Source of the DNA: Synechococcus lacustris
Lineage (GTDB): Bacteria; Cyanobacteriota; Cyanobacteriia; PCC-6307; Cyanobiaceae
Assembly: GCA_903943975.1 (NCBI GenBank)
Contig: CAJAQB010000009.1
Coordinates: 57,304 to 121,303 of the forward strand
Reading direction: 5' to 3'
DNA: 64,000 bases
Positions 17,621 through 27,511 of this stretch are shown one piece after another. Below the pieces are notes generated by a model. It worked only from the letters and a program-made list of their open reading frames with translations, ran no database searches and was not told the origin of the DNA. Numbering within the stretch: the stretch's first letter is position 1; every line of letters begins with the position of its first letter. The translations under genes and the position numbers were made by a program.

Positions 17621-18817
17621 CTAGGGGGGGGAAGCACCCCCCCAAAAGGAGGGGATCGACCCCAGAAAACGCCCCAACCGGGCCAGGCCATCGTCGATCG
17701 TGGCACTGCTCACAGCGCAGGAAAGCCGCACACAACGGTCGTCACCAAAGGCGCCACCAGGCACCAACGCCAGGCCTTCCCGTTCCAACAATTGATCGCA
17801 GAACTGCATCGAACCGAGGCCGTAGGCACTCACATCCGGGAAGGCATAAAAAGCCCCATTGGGGGGCACCAGCTGCAGGCCAGGCAACTGCTGCAGCCCA
17901 AGGCTGAGCCGCTCACGCCGGCGCGAAAAGCTGGCCGCCATGCTGGTCACACAGTCCAGCGAGCCCTCCAGGGCCGCCAGGGCTCCGAACTGGGCAAAGG
18001 TGCACACATTGCTGGTGCTCTGGCTCTGCAGGGCAATGGCCGCCTTGATCACCGCCTGGGGGCCCACCAGATAACCGATGCGCCAACCGGTCATCGCCCA
18101 GCCCTTGGCAAAACCATTCACCAGAAACAAGCGCTCGGCCAGGTCTGGCGCCAGGGCCGCAAGGCTGTGGTGGCTATGGCCAGGGGCCAGCAGGTGTTCG
18201 TAGATCTCATCGCAAACCACCGCCAGCTGCGGATGGCGCCGCAACAACTCCGCTAGCGCCTCCAACTCCTGGCGGGACAGCACCACCCCGGTGGGATTGG
18301 AGGGGGTGTTGAGCACCAACAGGCGGCTGCGGGGGCTGATCATTGCCTCAAGGGCGTCTAGGTCGAGCCGGAAACCAGTGGCCGCCGAGCTGGGCAGCAC
18401 CCGCACCGTGGCCCCCGCCAAGCGGGCCATTTCCGGATAGCTGAGCCAGTAGGGGGCCGGCAACAGCAACTCATCGCCCGGATCCAGCAGCACCTGGAAG
18501 AGGTTGTAGAGGGCCTGTTTGCCCCCATTGGTAACCAGCACCTGGTTGGCGTTCACCGCCATGCCGTTGTGGCTTTGGAGCTTGGCGGCAATCGCCTCCC
18601 GCAACTGGGGCTCACCGGCCGCAGGGCCATAGCGGGTGGCGCCCGCCTCCAGGGCCCGAATCGCCCCCTCGCGAATAAAGGCAGGGGTATCGAAATCAGG
18701 CTCGCCAGCACTGAGGCTGCAGATGTCCTGCCCCTCCGCCAGGAGTTGTTTGGCCTTAGCAGCAATCGCCAGGGTCAGGGAGGGTTGCAGGGCCGCCGCT
18801 CGGGCCGAAAGCTTCAT
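17621..18817 (-). CDS. aspC: Aspartate aminotransferase (class I/II, PLP-dependent)
   Basis: Interconverts aspartate and oxaloacetate with glutamate and 2-oxoglutarate; some cyanobacterial homologues also accept prephenate. The product is 398 aa. Motifs are SLSAGEPDFDTP, NGGKQALYNLFQ, TPSNPTGVV (cofactor ring contact), CDEIYEHL and the PLP lysine in NGFAKGWAMTGWRIGYLVG. The ATG at 18817 (MKLSARAAALQPS) fits the family; the upstream start at 18877 adds 20 atypical residues. It is monocistronic or leads into the sigma-factor gene. Confidence 0.92.
   Translation of the reverse strand: MKLSARAAALQPSLTLAIAAKAKQLLAEGQDICSLSAGEPDFDTPAFIREGAIRALEAGATRYGPAAGEPQLREAIAAKLQSHNGMAVNANQVLVTNGGKQALYNLFQVLLDPGDELLLPAPYWLSYPEMARLAGATVRVLPSSAATGFRLDLDALEAMISPRSRLLVLNTPSNPTGVVLSRQELEALAELLRRHPQLAVVCDEIYEHLLAPGHSHHSLAALAPDLAERLFLVNGFAKGWAMTGWRIGYLVGPQAVIKAAIALQSQSTSNVCTFAQFGALAALEGSLDCVTSMAASFSRRRERLSLGLQQLPGLQLVPPNGAFYAFPDVSAYGLGSMQFCDQLLEREGLALVPGGAFGDDRCVRLSCAVSSATIDDGLARLGRFLGSIPSFWGGASPP
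17624..17643 (-). terminator. G8/C7 hairpin immediately at the aminotransferase stop codon
   Basis: A run of eight G, the loop AAGCA, and seven C form a very stable hairpin that encodes the last residues of the aminotransferase and abuts its TAG stop (17621-17623). No long T-run follows on the minus strand. It could slow or end transcription before the sigma-factor gene 61 bp further on, but termination is inferred. Confidence 0.35.
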
Positions 18818-18938
18818 TGCACACAGGGGGCCAGCCAAACGGCCGCCGCGACTAAATCCAGAGTGACCAGTGTGCATTAGCGCTACAGCAGGCTGGAGCG
18901 CCTTGATACAGAACTGACGATCGCTGCCAGCTGCTGGC

Positions 18939-18980
18939 TAATAGCTGCTGGCTGCTGGCTAATAGCTGCTGGCTGCTGGC
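18939..18980. repeat. 21-bp tandem repeat, two full copies
   Basis: Two perfect adjacent copies of a 21-bp unit beginning TAATAGCTGCTGG, preceded by a partial third copy from about 18923. It lies 14 bp before the uracil-DNA glycosylase ATG, in the gap divergent from the aminotransferase. This looks like a slippage product that may alter the UDG leader. Confidence 0.75.
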
Positions 18981-18994
18981 CCTAGGTTTAAGCA

Positions 18995-19588
18995 ATGCAG
19001 TCTTGGGCAGCCCTCAGCAGCGCCTGCGGCCAGTGCCAGCGCTGTGGCCTGGCCAGCAGCCGCCAGCAGGTGGTGCTGGGGCGCGGCAACCCCGAGGCGC
19101 CGCTGCTGCTGATTGGCGAGGCCCCGGGCCAACAGGAGGATGAACAGGGCCTGCCCTTTGTGGGCCGCTCGGGCCAACTGCTGGACCGCCTGCTGGAGGA
19201 GGCGGGCTTCAACCTCAGCCACGACCTTTACATCTGCAATGTGGTGAAATGCCGACCGCCGGGGAACCGCAAACCGACGCGGGAGGAACGGCAGCAGTGC
19301 CGCCCCTGGCTGGATCAGCAGATCGCCCTGGTGAATCCCCGGGTGATCGTGCTGGCGGGTGCCACGGCGATAGAAGCGTTGCTAGGCATTAAGGGCGGGA
19401 TCACCAAGTTGCGCGGCCAATGGCAGGGGGGGGAACAGCGCTGGCTGCTGCCGGTGTTCCATCCCGCCTATCTGCTGCGTTTCGGTTCAGAAGCGGAACA
19501 ATCGCCCCGCTGGTTCACCCGCCAGGATCTGAAAACGGCCCGGGAGCGGGCCCTTGCGCCACCGCCATGCTCGCTGCCACCGCCATGA
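18995..19588 (+). CDS. Type 4 (iron-sulfur) uracil-DNA glycosylase
   Basis: Removes uracil from DNA at the start of base excision repair. The product is 197 aa. The four cluster cysteines expected for the family are C14, C17, C86 and C102. The active-site motif is GEAPGQQEDEQGLPFVGRSGQLL (41-63) and the second motif is FHPAYLLRF. A Pro-rich tail ends in PPPCSLPPP. The next gene starts 13 bp later, so co-transcription is likely. Uracil removal in a high-GC genome prone to cytosine deamination is the expected role. Confidence 0.92.
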   Translation: MQSWAALSSACGQCQRCGLASSRQQVVLGRGNPEAPLLLIGEAPGQQEDEQGLPFVGRSGQLLDRLLEEAGFNLSHDLYICNVVKCRPPGNRKPTREERQQCRPWLDQQIALVNPRVIVLAGATAIEALLGIKGGITKLRGQWQGGEQRWLLPVFHPAYLLRFGSEAEQSPRWFTRQDLKTARERALAPPPCSLPPP

Positions 19589-19601
19589 CCGTGCCACTGC
19601 C

Positions 19602-20165
19602 ATGACATCTGCAAAGACATTTGCCAAACCGTGGCCGCAACCCGCCCCAGTGCGCAACGACACCGCCGGCGAACTGGTGGTGAACTGGGACCAATACCAC
19701 CGCCTAATCGAGCACCTGGCGGTGCAGCTGCACAGTTCAGCCTGGGAATTTGACCAGATCATCGCCCTTTCGCGGGGGGGACTACGGGTGGGGGATTTGT
19801 TGTCTCGGGTGTTCGACCGGCCCCTGGTGGTGATGGCCGCCAGCAGCTACTCAGGCGCAGGCGATCGCCAGCAGGGGGATCTGCGCCTCGGCCACCAGCT
19901 GGCCCACACCTGCAAGAGCCTTGGCCCCCAGCTGTTGTTGGTGGACGACTTAGCCGACAGTGGCGGCACCCTGGCGGCGGCCAGCGCCTGGCTGCAGCGG
20001 GAGCTCGCCCCCCAGCAGCTGCGCACCGCCGTGCTCTGGCTGAAGGGGGCCAGTCAATTCCAACCAGACCTCTGGGCGATGGAACTGCCCGCCAACCCCT
20101 GGATCCTGCAGCCCTTTGAGCGCTGGGACCAATGTTCCGCCGCCGAGCTCCAACCGCTCAACTGA
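19602..20165 (+). CDS. Purine-type phosphoribosyltransferase domain protein
   Basis: Type I phosphoribosyltransferase of 187 aa. It has the PRPP-binding loop LLLVDDLADSGGTLAAA, the IIALSRGGLRVGDLLSR segment and no membrane span, like xanthine/hypoxanthine transferases; substrate unknown. The ATG at 19602 is preferred over the start at 19554, which would overlap the UDG gene and begin with a His/Arg-rich nonsense-like stretch. It is part of a plus-strand run with UDG and ispG. Confidence 0.82.
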   Translation: MTSAKTFAKPWPQPAPVRNDTAGELVVNWDQYHRLIEHLAVQLHSSAWEFDQIIALSRGGLRVGDLLSRVFDRPLVVMAASSYSGAGDRQQGDLRLGHQLAHTCKSLGPQLLLVDDLADSGGTLAAASAWLQRELAPQQLRTAVLWLKGASQFQPDLWAMELPANPWILQPFERWDQCSAAELQPLN

Positions 20166-20225
20166 ACCCCGCCGCAGGGCCGCCGCCTGTGCCAAGGTTT
20201 GGGCCCAGAGCCTGCCGCGCCCGCG

Positions 20226-21416
20226 ATGAGCATCGACCCGCGCTTTGACACGGTGATCCACCGCCGGCCCACCCGCAGCGTGCGGGTGGGGGACCTGTCG
20301 CTCGGCAGCGAGCACCCGGTGCTGGTGCAATCGATGATCAACGAAGACACCCTCGATGTGGAGGGGGCCACCGCCGGCATCCGCCGATTGCACGAGGCGG
20401 GCTGCGAACTGGTGCGGCTCACGGTGCCGAGCCTGGGCCACGCCCGGGCCGTGGCGGAGATCCGCAAACGGCTGGAGGACAGCTACCAGCCAGTGCCCCT
20501 GGTGGCTGATGTGCACCACAACGGCATGAAGATCGCCCTGGAGGTGGCCCAGCACGTGGACAAGGTGCGGATCAACCCAGGCCTGTTTGTGTTTGACAAG
20601 CCCGATCCAGGCCGCAGCAGCTTCAGCGAGGCAGAGCTCGCCGCCATCGCTGAACGCATCCAGGCCACCTTCGAGCCACTGGTGAGCCTGCTCAAGGAGC
20701 AGGACAAGGCCCTACGCATCGGCGTAAACCACGGCTCCCTGGCCGAACGCATGTTGTTCAGCTACGGCGACACCCCCCTGGGGATGGTGGAGAGCGCCCT
20801 GGAATTCATCCGCATCTGCGACCGGCTCGATTTCCACAACATCGTGGTGTCGATGAAGGCCTCGCGGGCGCCGGTGATGCTGGCCGCCTATCGGCTGATG
20901 GCCCACCGCCTGGATGAGGAGGGTTTCCCCTATCCGCTGCATTTGGGCGTAACCGAAGCGGGCGACGGCGACTACGGCCGGATCAAGAGCACCGCCGGCA
21001 TCGCCACCCTGCTGGCCGCTGGCCTCGGCGACACGATCCGGGTATCGCTCACCGAGGCCCCAGAGAAGGAAATCCCCGTTTGCTATTCGATCCTGCAGGC
21101 CCTGGGGCTGCGCAAAACGATGGTGGAATACGTGGCCTGCCCCAGCTGTGGTCGCACCCTCTTCAACCTGGAAGAGGTGCTGCAGCAGGTGCGGGCCGCC
21201 ACCGTGCACCTCACCGGCCTAGACATCGCCGTGATGGGCTGCATCGTTAATGGCCCAGGGGAAATGGCCGATGCCGATTACGGCTATGTGGGCAAAACCC
21301 CAGGCAGCATCTCCCTTTACAGGGGCCGCGAGGAGATTCGCCTGGTGCCAGAGGCCGAGGGGGTGGCGGCGTTGGTGGAGCTGATCAAGGAAGACGGCCG
21401 CTGGTTTGATCCCTAG
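20226..21416 (+). CDS. ispG: 4-hydroxy-3-methylbut-2-enyl diphosphate synthase (ferredoxin)
   Basis: Penultimate enzyme of the MEP isoprenoid pathway, converting MEcPP to HMBPP; it feeds carotenoids, phytol and quinones. The 396 residues include [53 protein letters not shown] and [11 protein letters not shown]. Cluster ligands are in [14 protein letters not shown] and [19 protein letters not shown]. The ATG at 20226 is chosen over an upstream TTG at 20199. In cyanobacteria photosynthetic ferredoxin supplies electrons. Confidence 0.96.
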   Translation: MSIDPRFDTVIHRRPTRSVRVGDLSLGSEHPVLVQSMINEDTLDVEGATAGIRRLHEAGCELVRLTVPSLGHARAVAEIRKRLEDSYQPVPLVADVHHNGMKIALEVAQHVDKVRINPGLFVFDKPDPGRSSFSEAELAAIAERIQATFEPLVSLLKEQDKALRIGVNHGSLAERMLFSYGDTPLGMVESALEFIRICDRLDFHNIVVSMKASRAPVMLAAYRLMAHRLDEEGFPYPLHLGVTEAGDGDYGRIKSTAGIATLLAAGLGDTIRVSLTEAPEKEIPVCYSILQALGLRKTMVEYVACPSCGRTLFNLEEVLQQVRAATVHLTGLDIAVMGCIVNGPGEMADADYGYVGKTPGSISLYRGREEIRLVPEAEGVAALVELIKEDGRWFDP

Positions 21417-21515
21417 GCGCCTGGTGGGGGCGCACATTCAGACACAGCCAAGGCTGTCTGCCCCTGCCGCAAAGGCTGCCAAGAGCGTTACCTTGAATGG
21501 ATATCGGCTCCCTCA

Positions 21516-22856
21516 ATGAACCACTCCCGCCTGCGCCGTGTTGCCCTGGTCGCTTTGGCTGGGGCCGGCACCTTTTCAGGGGCGGTAATCCTGGGCAGCG
21601 ACCTGATGGTGGGCAGCAGCACCGCCGCGATCATCTCCGACAGCCCCAAGGAGGTAATGGATGAGGCCTGGCAGATTGTTTTCCGCGATTACCTAGACAC
21701 CACCGGCAAATACAGCGAAGAAACCTGGCGCAAGTTGCGAAGGGATGTGCTGGCCCGCAGCTATGGCAACACCAAGGATGCCTATGAGGCAATCCGCGGC
21801 ATGCTGGGCACCCTTGATGATCCCTACACCCGCTTTCTAGATCCGCGGGAATTCAAGGAAATGCAGATCGACACGTCTGGGGAACTCTCCGGCGTGGGCA
21901 TCCAACTGAGTTTGGATAAGGACACAAAGGAACTGATGGTGGTTTCACCAATCGATGGTTCCCCCGCCTCCCGGGCCGATGTGCAGCCCAAGGATGTGAT
22001 CACCCAGATCAATGGCAAAACCACCAAGGGGATGAGCACCGAAGACGCGGTGAAACTGATCCGTGGGCCGGTGGGCACCAAGGTAAATATCCAACTGCGG
22101 CGCGGCAAGAACCAATTAATCAGCGTTGACCTGATCCGGGATCGGATCGAACTGCATGCGGTGGACAGCCGCCTCAATATCGGTGCCGATGGGCTGAAGG
22201 TGGGTTACATCCGGCTCAAGCAGTTCAACGCCAATGCGGCGAAGGACATGCGTAATGCCATCAAGGAGCTGGAGGAAAAGGGGGCCCAGGGCTATGTGCT
22301 CGACCTGCGCAGCAACCCCGGCGGCCTGCTGATGGCCAGTGTGGAAATCGCCCGCCAACTGCTAGACGACGGGGTGATCGTTTCCACCCGCACCCGCGAT
22401 GGGGTGCAGGACATCAAACGGGCCAGCGGCCGGGCCCTCACCAAGGCGCCGATGGTGGTGCTGGTGAATGAGGGCTCTGCTAGCGCCTCGGAAATCCTTT
22501 CGGGGGCCCTGCAAGACAACCACCGGGCGGTGTTGGTGGGTCAAAAAACCTTTGGCAAGGGGCTGGTGCAATCGGTGCGGGGGCTGTCTGATGGCTCCGG
22601 CATGACCGTGACGATTGCCAAGTACCTCACCCCCAGCGGCCGCGACATCCACAAGCACGGCATCCAGCCCGACGTGGTGGCAAAGCTCAGCGAAGACGAC
22701 GCCAAGAGCCTGAAATTCGATCAGCTCGGCACCAAGAGCGATCCCCAGTACCGGGTGGCGGAAACCACCTTGAGCAAGCAGCTGGCCGGAGCCACGGGCG
22801 CCCCCGCCGTTACCTACGACCCAGATAAAAAGACCCAGGCCCTCAACAACAATTAG
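21516..22856 (+). CDS. C-terminal processing peptidase (S41), Ctp family
   Basis: Exported serine protease of 446 aa. An N-terminal signal or anchor (about 7-30) is followed by the Ctp N-domain, a PDZ domain (about 118-200, ELSGVGIQLSLDKDTKELMVVSPIDGSPASRADVQPKDVI) and the S41 core with catalytic serine in NEGSASASEILSGALQD and lysine in KTFGKGLVQS. Cyanobacteria have CtpA (D1 maturation), CtpB and CtpC. I cannot decide between them from sequence alone, though the N-terminus looks more like CtpB or CtpC. It starts 99 bp after ispG. Confidence 0.9.
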   Translation: MNHSRLRRVALVALAGAGTFSGAVILGSDLMVGSSTAAIISDSPKEVMDEAWQIVFRDYLDTTGKYSEETWRKLRRDVLARSYGNTKDAYEAIRGMLGTLDDPYTRFLDPREFKEMQIDTSGELSGVGIQLSLDKDTKELMVVSPIDGSPASRADVQPKDVITQINGKTTKGMSTEDAVKLIRGPVGTKVNIQLRRGKNQLISVDLIRDRIELHAVDSRLNIGADGLKVGYIRLKQFNANAAKDMRNAIKELEEKGAQGYVLDLRSNPGGLLMASVEIARQLLDDGVIVSTRTRDGVQDIKRASGRALTKAPMVVLVNEGSASASEILSGALQDNHRAVLVGQKTFGKGLVQSVRGLSDGSGMTVTIAKYLTPSGRDIHKHGIQPDVVAKLSEDDAKSLKFDQLGTKSDPQYRVAETTLSKQLAGATGAPAVTYDPDKKTQALNNN

Positions 22857-23047
22857 GCGACCGGCTGCATCAGCCCGCCCCCGGGGCTGGAGTCGTCGTC
22901 GTCATTGCTGCTGTCTTGCTGCCAGAGGGCAAAGCAACAGAGACTGGCGAAAACGCCCAAACCAACGATCAGACCAAGGTTGCTGCTGGCTTCTCCCAGC
23001 TCAAGCACGGCGCCAAGGCCCGCCCCTAGGTCAACGATCTCAAGCAT
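22853..23047 (-). CDS. Small single-span membrane protein (64 aa)
   Basis: Not recognised. It has an N-terminal acidic segment, one clear hydrophobic span (about 23-42, LGLIVGLGVFASLCCFALW) and an acidic tail with five aspartates followed by glycines. It lies between the convergent Ctp gene (4-nt overlap) and mfd, 22 bp downstream of the mfd start-side gene order on the same strand. Its topology resembles small thylakoid accessory proteins but no family match is claimed. Confidence 0.5.
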   Translation of the reverse strand: MLEIVDLGAGLGAVLELGEASSNLGLIVGLGVFASLCCFALWQQDSSNDDDDSSPGGGLMQPVA

Positions 23048-23069
23048 CGGGGCCGGTCAGTTCGCAACA

Positions 23070-26000
23070 CTATAAAGAAACATTGCCTTCCTGAGAGCCG
23101 GGCAGCTGCTCCGGCAGCTGGGCCGCCATCGCCTGCAGCCATTCCATCAAGCCCTCCAGCTGTTTATCGGCGGGCAATACGCCCAAACCGCGGGCCGACA
23201 CCTTGGCGGTGCTGCCGCTGCCGGCCTGGTAAACCAAGCGGCCATGCAGATGGCTGGGCAGCCCCTGGCGCAGGCGCCGGAAGGCGGGTTCCTCCATGGG
23301 GGTATCGAGCACCAGGTTGGGTTTCTCCGCCTTGATGCGGGAGAAGCCACAGCGTTTGGCCAGCAGTTTCAGTTCCATCACCTGCAGCAGCGACTGCACC
23401 GGCGCCGGCAGGGCCCCGTAGCGATCCACCCAATCCGTGGCCAGCTGCAACAGCGCCTGCTTGCCAGTGCAATCGGCCGCCGCCCGGTAGGCCGCCATTT
23501 TTTCGTCGGCTTCGGTGATCCAGTCGGCGGGGATGAAGGCGGTCACCGGCAGATCCACCTGGGTGTCGTCCACGGCGGGGATGTCTTGGCCGCGGATCTC
23601 CGCCAGCTCCTCCTGGAGCATCTCCATGTAGAGATCAAAGCCGATGGTTTCCATCTGGCCGCTCTGCTCCATCCCCAGCAGGTTGCCCACCCCACGGATC
23701 TCCATGTCGCGCATGGCCAATTGATAACCACTGCCCAGCTGGGCAAATTCCTGAATTGCCCGTAGGCGTTGGCGGGCCGCCTCACTGAGGGAGGCATCAC
23801 CGGGATAAAACAACCAGGCATGGGCCTGGATGCCGCTGCGCCCCACCCGCCCCCGCAACTGATACAGCTGCGCCAAACCAAATTTCTGGGCGTCCTCCAC
23901 CAGGATCGTGTTCACCCTTGGGATATCAAGGCCGCTCTCGATAATCGTGGTGCAAAGCATCACGTCGGCCTCACCAGCGTTGAAGGCCACCATCGCCGAT
24001 TCCAATTCCCCCTCCGGCATCTGGCCGTGGGCCACCAGCAAGCGCAGGCCGGGCAACATCTGGCGCAATTGACCGGCCACCGCCTCAATGCCCTCCACCC
24101 GCGGCACCACATAGAACACCTGGCCGCCGCGGTCCAGCTCCTGGCGGATCGAACTGCGCACCGCCTCCTCATCGAGGTTGGCCAGGTGGGTTTTGATCGG
24201 CCGGCGCAGGGGTGGGGGGGTGGTAATCAGGCTCATCTCCCGCACGCCGGAGAGGCTCATGTAAAGGGTGCGGGGGATTGGGGTGGCGCTGAGGGTGAGC
24301 ACATCCACGTCTTTACGCAGCAGCTTGATCTTTTCCTTTTGCTGCACACCAAAGCGCTGCTCTTCATCCACCACCAACAAACCCAGCTGTTTAAAACCCG
24401 TGCCCTTGCCGAGCAATTGATGGGTACCCACCACCACATCAATCGAGCCAGCGGCCAGCCCCTCCAGGATCAGCTTGCGTTCCGCCGCGGTGCGGAAGCG
24501 GTTCAAGAGGGCCACCTTGAGGGGATAGGGGGCAAAGCGTTCGGAAAGGGTGCGCCAGTGCTGCTGGGCTAACACCGTGGTGGGGGCCAGCAGCGCACAT
24601 TGTTTGCCAGCCATAACCGCCTTAAACAGCGCCCGGATCGCCACCTCCGTTTTGCCAAAGCCCACATCCCCACACACCAAACGGTCCATCGGCCGCGGCG
24701 ATTCCATGTCGCGCTTCACATCGGCGATCGCCTTCACCTGGTCGGGGGTGGGTTCATAGGGGAAGGAATCCTCCAGCTCCAGTTGCCAGGGACCATCGGG
24801 GGGGAAGGCATGGCCCGGCGATTCATGGCGTTCGGCGTAGAGCTTCACCAGGTCGAGGGCCACCTTGCGCACGGCCTTGCGGGCCCGCTCCTTCGCTTTG
24901 GTCCAGGCGACGCCGCCCATGCGGTTGAGTTCCGGCGGCGCATCGGTGCTGGCCCGAAAACGACCGAGGCTGCCCAGCTGGTCGGCGGCCACCCGCAACA
25001 GCCCATCGGCGTATTGCACCACCAAGTAATCGCGGGCCTCGCCAGCAATGGCGAGTTTCTCCAACTTCAGAAAACGACCGATGCCGTGGTTGCGATGCAC
25101 CACGAAATCACCGGGCTGCATGCGGTTTGGATCCACCGTGCGGCTGGCGGCCCGGCGGCGGCGGCGCACATAACCACTGGCCACCAGGTTGTGCTGGCCA
25201 AAAAACTCCCGGTCGGTGATCAACACCAGCCGCCAGGCGGGCAGCAGCAGCCCCTCCAATTCGGCGCTGCCCTTGGTTTTCAGGGCGATCGGCGTGTGCT
25301 GCTCGATCAGACGATCAATCGCCGGAAAATCGTGGGGGTTGGGCACAAAGCGCGCCACACAGTCGTGCTCCTCCAGCAACGCCACCGCCCGGGAGGGCTG
25401 GGCCGAAAGCAGCCACACCCGGGCCCGTTCCTGCTGGTGGCCCTTAACCAGGCCGGCGAGTTTGCCGAACTGGTTGGGGTAGGCGGGCACCGGCCGGCTG
25501 GCCAGGTCAAAGCTGTTGGGGTGCTGGTCGGTTTCCGCCAGTTCCGCCAGGTCGATCCCCAGGAAGGGCTGCACCAGCTCCAGGGCCGCCGCCATCGGGC
25601 GATGCAGGCTGGCTGGCAACAACGCTGAGCCATCGGCCGCCAGCAAGCCTCCAAATTCATCGCCATGGTGCTGGGCCGCATGGTCCAGCCATTGCTGGCC
25701 ATGGGCCACCAGCTGGCGCCGTTCATCGATCGCCACCAGGGTGTCGGCCGGCAGGAAATCCATCAAGCAACTGGGGGTCTCCCAGGCCAGCCCCATCAAC
25801 CGCCGCATCCCCTCCGGACTGCCGCCGGCCAGCAGCTGCTCGAGGGCCTCGGCGCTGAGGAGTTGTTCAAGCCCCTCGGGCAGCTGCTGGCGCAGGGCCT
25901 CCGCCACCAGGGGGCCATAGCTGGTGGGGGTGAGCCGCACCAGCTCCACCGCATCCAGGGACCGCTGGGTGGCGGGGTCAAATTCCCGTAATTTCTCCAG

Positions 26001-26621
26001 TTCTTCGCCAAAGAACTCAAGCCGCACCGGCAATTCAGCACTCACCGGGAAGAGGTCAACGATGTCGCCCCGGCGGCTCCAGGTGCCCTCCTGCTCAATC
26101 GTGCTCACCCGGTCGTAGCCCAGCCGCGCCAGGGTTTCGCCCAGGGCCTCCAGGTTCACCGTCGCCCCTTTCTTAAGGCTGAGGCACTGGGCCTCCAGCA
26201 CCGGCGGCGGCGGCAGGTGGGGTTGCAGCGCCCGTTCGGTGGCCACGATCGCCCCGCGCCAGCTGCGCTGGCCCTGGCCATCAACGGCCAGTAATTCACT
26301 CAATACCTGCAGCTGCCCCCAGGTGATCTCGCTGGTGGGATCAAAGCCTTCGTAGGGGGAGCCCTCACTGGTGGGATAGAGCTGGGCAATGGGCCAGCCC
26401 ATCAGTTCCAGCAGGGCCGTCCAGCGGCCGGCCTCCTCCAGGGTGGGCACCACCACCAGCAGGGGGCTGCCCTGCAGCCGGGCCAGGGCCGTGGCCACCA
26501 GGGCCCTGGCGGCGCGGCCGGCCCCCTGCAGCCGCAGGCGCTCGCTGCGGCCGGCCCGTTCCAGCACCTCCCCGGTGAGGGGCACCTGCTCCAGCTGGCG
26601 CACCAGGGCGGTAAGGGGCAT
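23070..26621 (-). CDS. mfd: Transcription-repair coupling factor
   Basis: Displaces stalled RNA polymerase at lesions and recruits UvrA. The 1183 residues have the UvrB-like N-terminal module, the RNA-polymerase-interacting domain ([21 protein letters not shown]), RecG-like helicase motifs ([20 protein letters not shown] as Walker [18 protein letters not shown] as DEEQ box, [42 protein letters not shown]) and the C-terminal TRCF domain. M12 (26621) is the likely start; 26654 is possible. It is preceded by the 267-aa gene, with 53 bp between. Confidence 0.96.
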   Translation of the reverse strand: MPLTALVRQLEQVPLTGEVLERAGRSERLRLQGAGRAARALVATALARLQGSPLLVVVPTLEEAGRWTALLELMGWPIAQLYPTSEGSPYEGFDPTSEITWGQLQVLSELLAVDGQGQRSWRGAIVATERALQPHLPPPPVLEAQCLSLKKGATVNLEALGETLARLGYDRVSTIEQEGTWSRRGDIVDLFPVSAELPVRLEFFGEELEKLREFDPATQRSLDAVELVRLTPTSYGPLVAEALRQQLPEGLEQLLSAEALEQLLAGGSPEGMRRLMGLAWETPSCLMDFLPADTLVAIDERRQLVAHGQQWLDHAAQHHGDEFGGLLAADGSALLPASLHRPMAAALELVQPFLGIDLAELAETDQHPNSFDLASRPVPAYPNQFGKLAGLVKGHQQERARVWLLSAQPSRAVALLEEHDCVARFVPNPHDFPAIDRLIEQHTPIALKTKGSAELEGLLLPAWRLVLITDREFFGQHNLVASGYVRRRRRAASRTVDPNRMQPGDFVVHRNHGIGRFLKLEKLAIAGEARDYLVVQYADGLLRVAADQLGSLGRFRASTDAPPELNRMGGVAWTKAKERARKAVRKVALDLVKLYAERHESPGHAFPPDGPWQLELEDSFPYEPTPDQVKAIADVKRDMESPRPMDRLVCGDVGFGKTEVAIRALFKAVMAGKQCALLAPTTVLAQQHWRTLSERFAPYPLKVALLNRFRTAAERKLILEGLAAGSIDVVVGTHQLLGKGTGFKQLGLLVVDEEQRFGVQQKEKIKLLRKDVDVLTLSATPIPRTLYMSLSGVREMSLITTPPPLRRPIKTHLANLDEEAVRSSIRQELDRGGQVFYVVPRVEGIEAVAGQLRQMLPGLRLLVAHGQMPEGELESAMVAFNAGEADVMLCTTIIESGLDIPRVNTILVEDAQKFGLAQLYQLRGRVGRSGIQAHAWLFYPGDASLSEAARQRLRAIQEFAQLGSGYQLAMRDMEIRGVGNLLGMEQSGQMETIGFDLYMEMLQEELAEIRGQDIPAVDDTQVDLPVTAFIPADWITEADEKMAAYRAAADCTGKQALLQLATDWVDRYGALPAPVQSLLQVMELKLLAKRCGFSRIKAEKPNLVLDTPMEEPAFRRLRQGLPSHLHGRLVYQAGSGSTAKVSARGLGVLPADKQLEGLMEWLQAMAAQLPEQLPGSQEGNVSL

Positions 26622-26674
26622 TGGGATCAGCGAAACAGCCCTTGATCTTCGCAAGCGAGCCCCTGGGCCGGCGT

Positions 26675-27478
26675 TCAGGCGTTGAGGCGTTCCTGCAATA
26701 GCTGGTTAAAGCGCAACAGCTGGTCGTCACTGAGCTGTTGACGACTGGCCAGGGAGAAGTGCTCCTCCAGGAAGGCACGGCCCTCGGCCGGCCCCCAATG
26801 CAACTGCTGCAAGAAGTGATCGCTCTGGGCCAATAGATCAGGACGCCGCAGGGGCAGGGCCGCCGTGGCCGGATCCGCCGCCGGCTCCAGCAGCCGCAGC
26901 GCCTTGAGGTGGGCCACCAGGTCGGCATAGGTAACCAAACGGCTGCGGCTGGGGTGGCCAAAGGCCCGTTCCAGAAACAAGCCCTCCTGGTCTCGATCCC
27001 AGCCCAGCCGTTGCAATTCCATGTCTACGGCGGTCAGTTCTTCGCTCCAGTCGTCGGGTTCGGGGGGCGGTTCGAGCAATGTTTCTGCGGGTGTTGCCGA
27101 TTCTTCGGGAGCTGCCGCTGCGGCTCGGGCTGCCGCTGGAACTGGAGCTAGTGCTGGCGCTGGCGAGGCCCCTGCTGCTGCTGGCGCCAGGGCAAAAGCC
27201 ATTGCTTGGGGTGCTGCGTTCAAGCGTTGCTGCAGCCGCTGGCGGGCCCGGTCTTCGGCCTCCTCCGCCCCCGCAGCCTCCCCCAGGGCAGCGATGGCCA
27301 CCCCCTTCAGGCTGCGGCTCACCCGCACGATCACCCGCTGGCCATCGGCATGCAGCAGCTCCACCTGGGTGGCCAGTGATGGGGGGTGGGGGGCAGCGGC
27401 CAAGGCGCAGAAGGAGTTAACAGCCCGTTCTAGGCGCCCCAGTTCTAGCGGCCCTTTTCTAAGCTGCTCAATTGTCAT
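26675..27478 (-). CDS. Hypothetical protein with duplicated C-terminal module (267 aa)
   Basis: No named family recognised. An N-terminal globular region (1-95) carries [30 protein letters not shown] disordered Ala/Pro linker (about 97-140) follows, then two similar helical modules at 154-197 and 222-265. Both follow the pattern LQxLxWxxxxGxxFLExxFxxxSRxxL, then LL at the end. The ATG at 27478 is chosen over 27571, which would invade terC. It is upstream of mfd on the same strand and divergent from terC with 33 bp between starts. Confidence 0.7.
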   Translation of the reverse strand: MTIEQLRKGPLELGRLERAVNSFCALAAAPHPPSLATQVELLHADGQRVIVRVSRSLKGVAIAALGEAAGAEEAEDRARQRLQQRLNAAPQAMAFALAPAAAGASPAPALAPVPAAARAAAAAPEESATPAETLLEPPPEPDDWSEELTAVDMELQRLGWDRDQEGLFLERAFGHPSRSRLVTYADLVAHLKALRLLEPAADPATAALPLRRPDLLAQSDHFLQQLHWGPAEGRAFLEEHFSLASRQQLSDDQLLRFNQLLQERLNA

Positions 27479-27511
27479 GGCTCCAGAGCCCCGACTCCCA
27501 GCTCTGGCCCC

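Noticed and set aside
18923..18980. Possible CRISPR-like array
   Set aside because: The copies are contiguous, without spacers, and no cas gene is present.
24600..25628. 342-codon plus-strand frame
   Set aside because: Antisense of mfd; Gln/His/Gly-rich composition typical of reverse-strand frames in this GC-rich genome.
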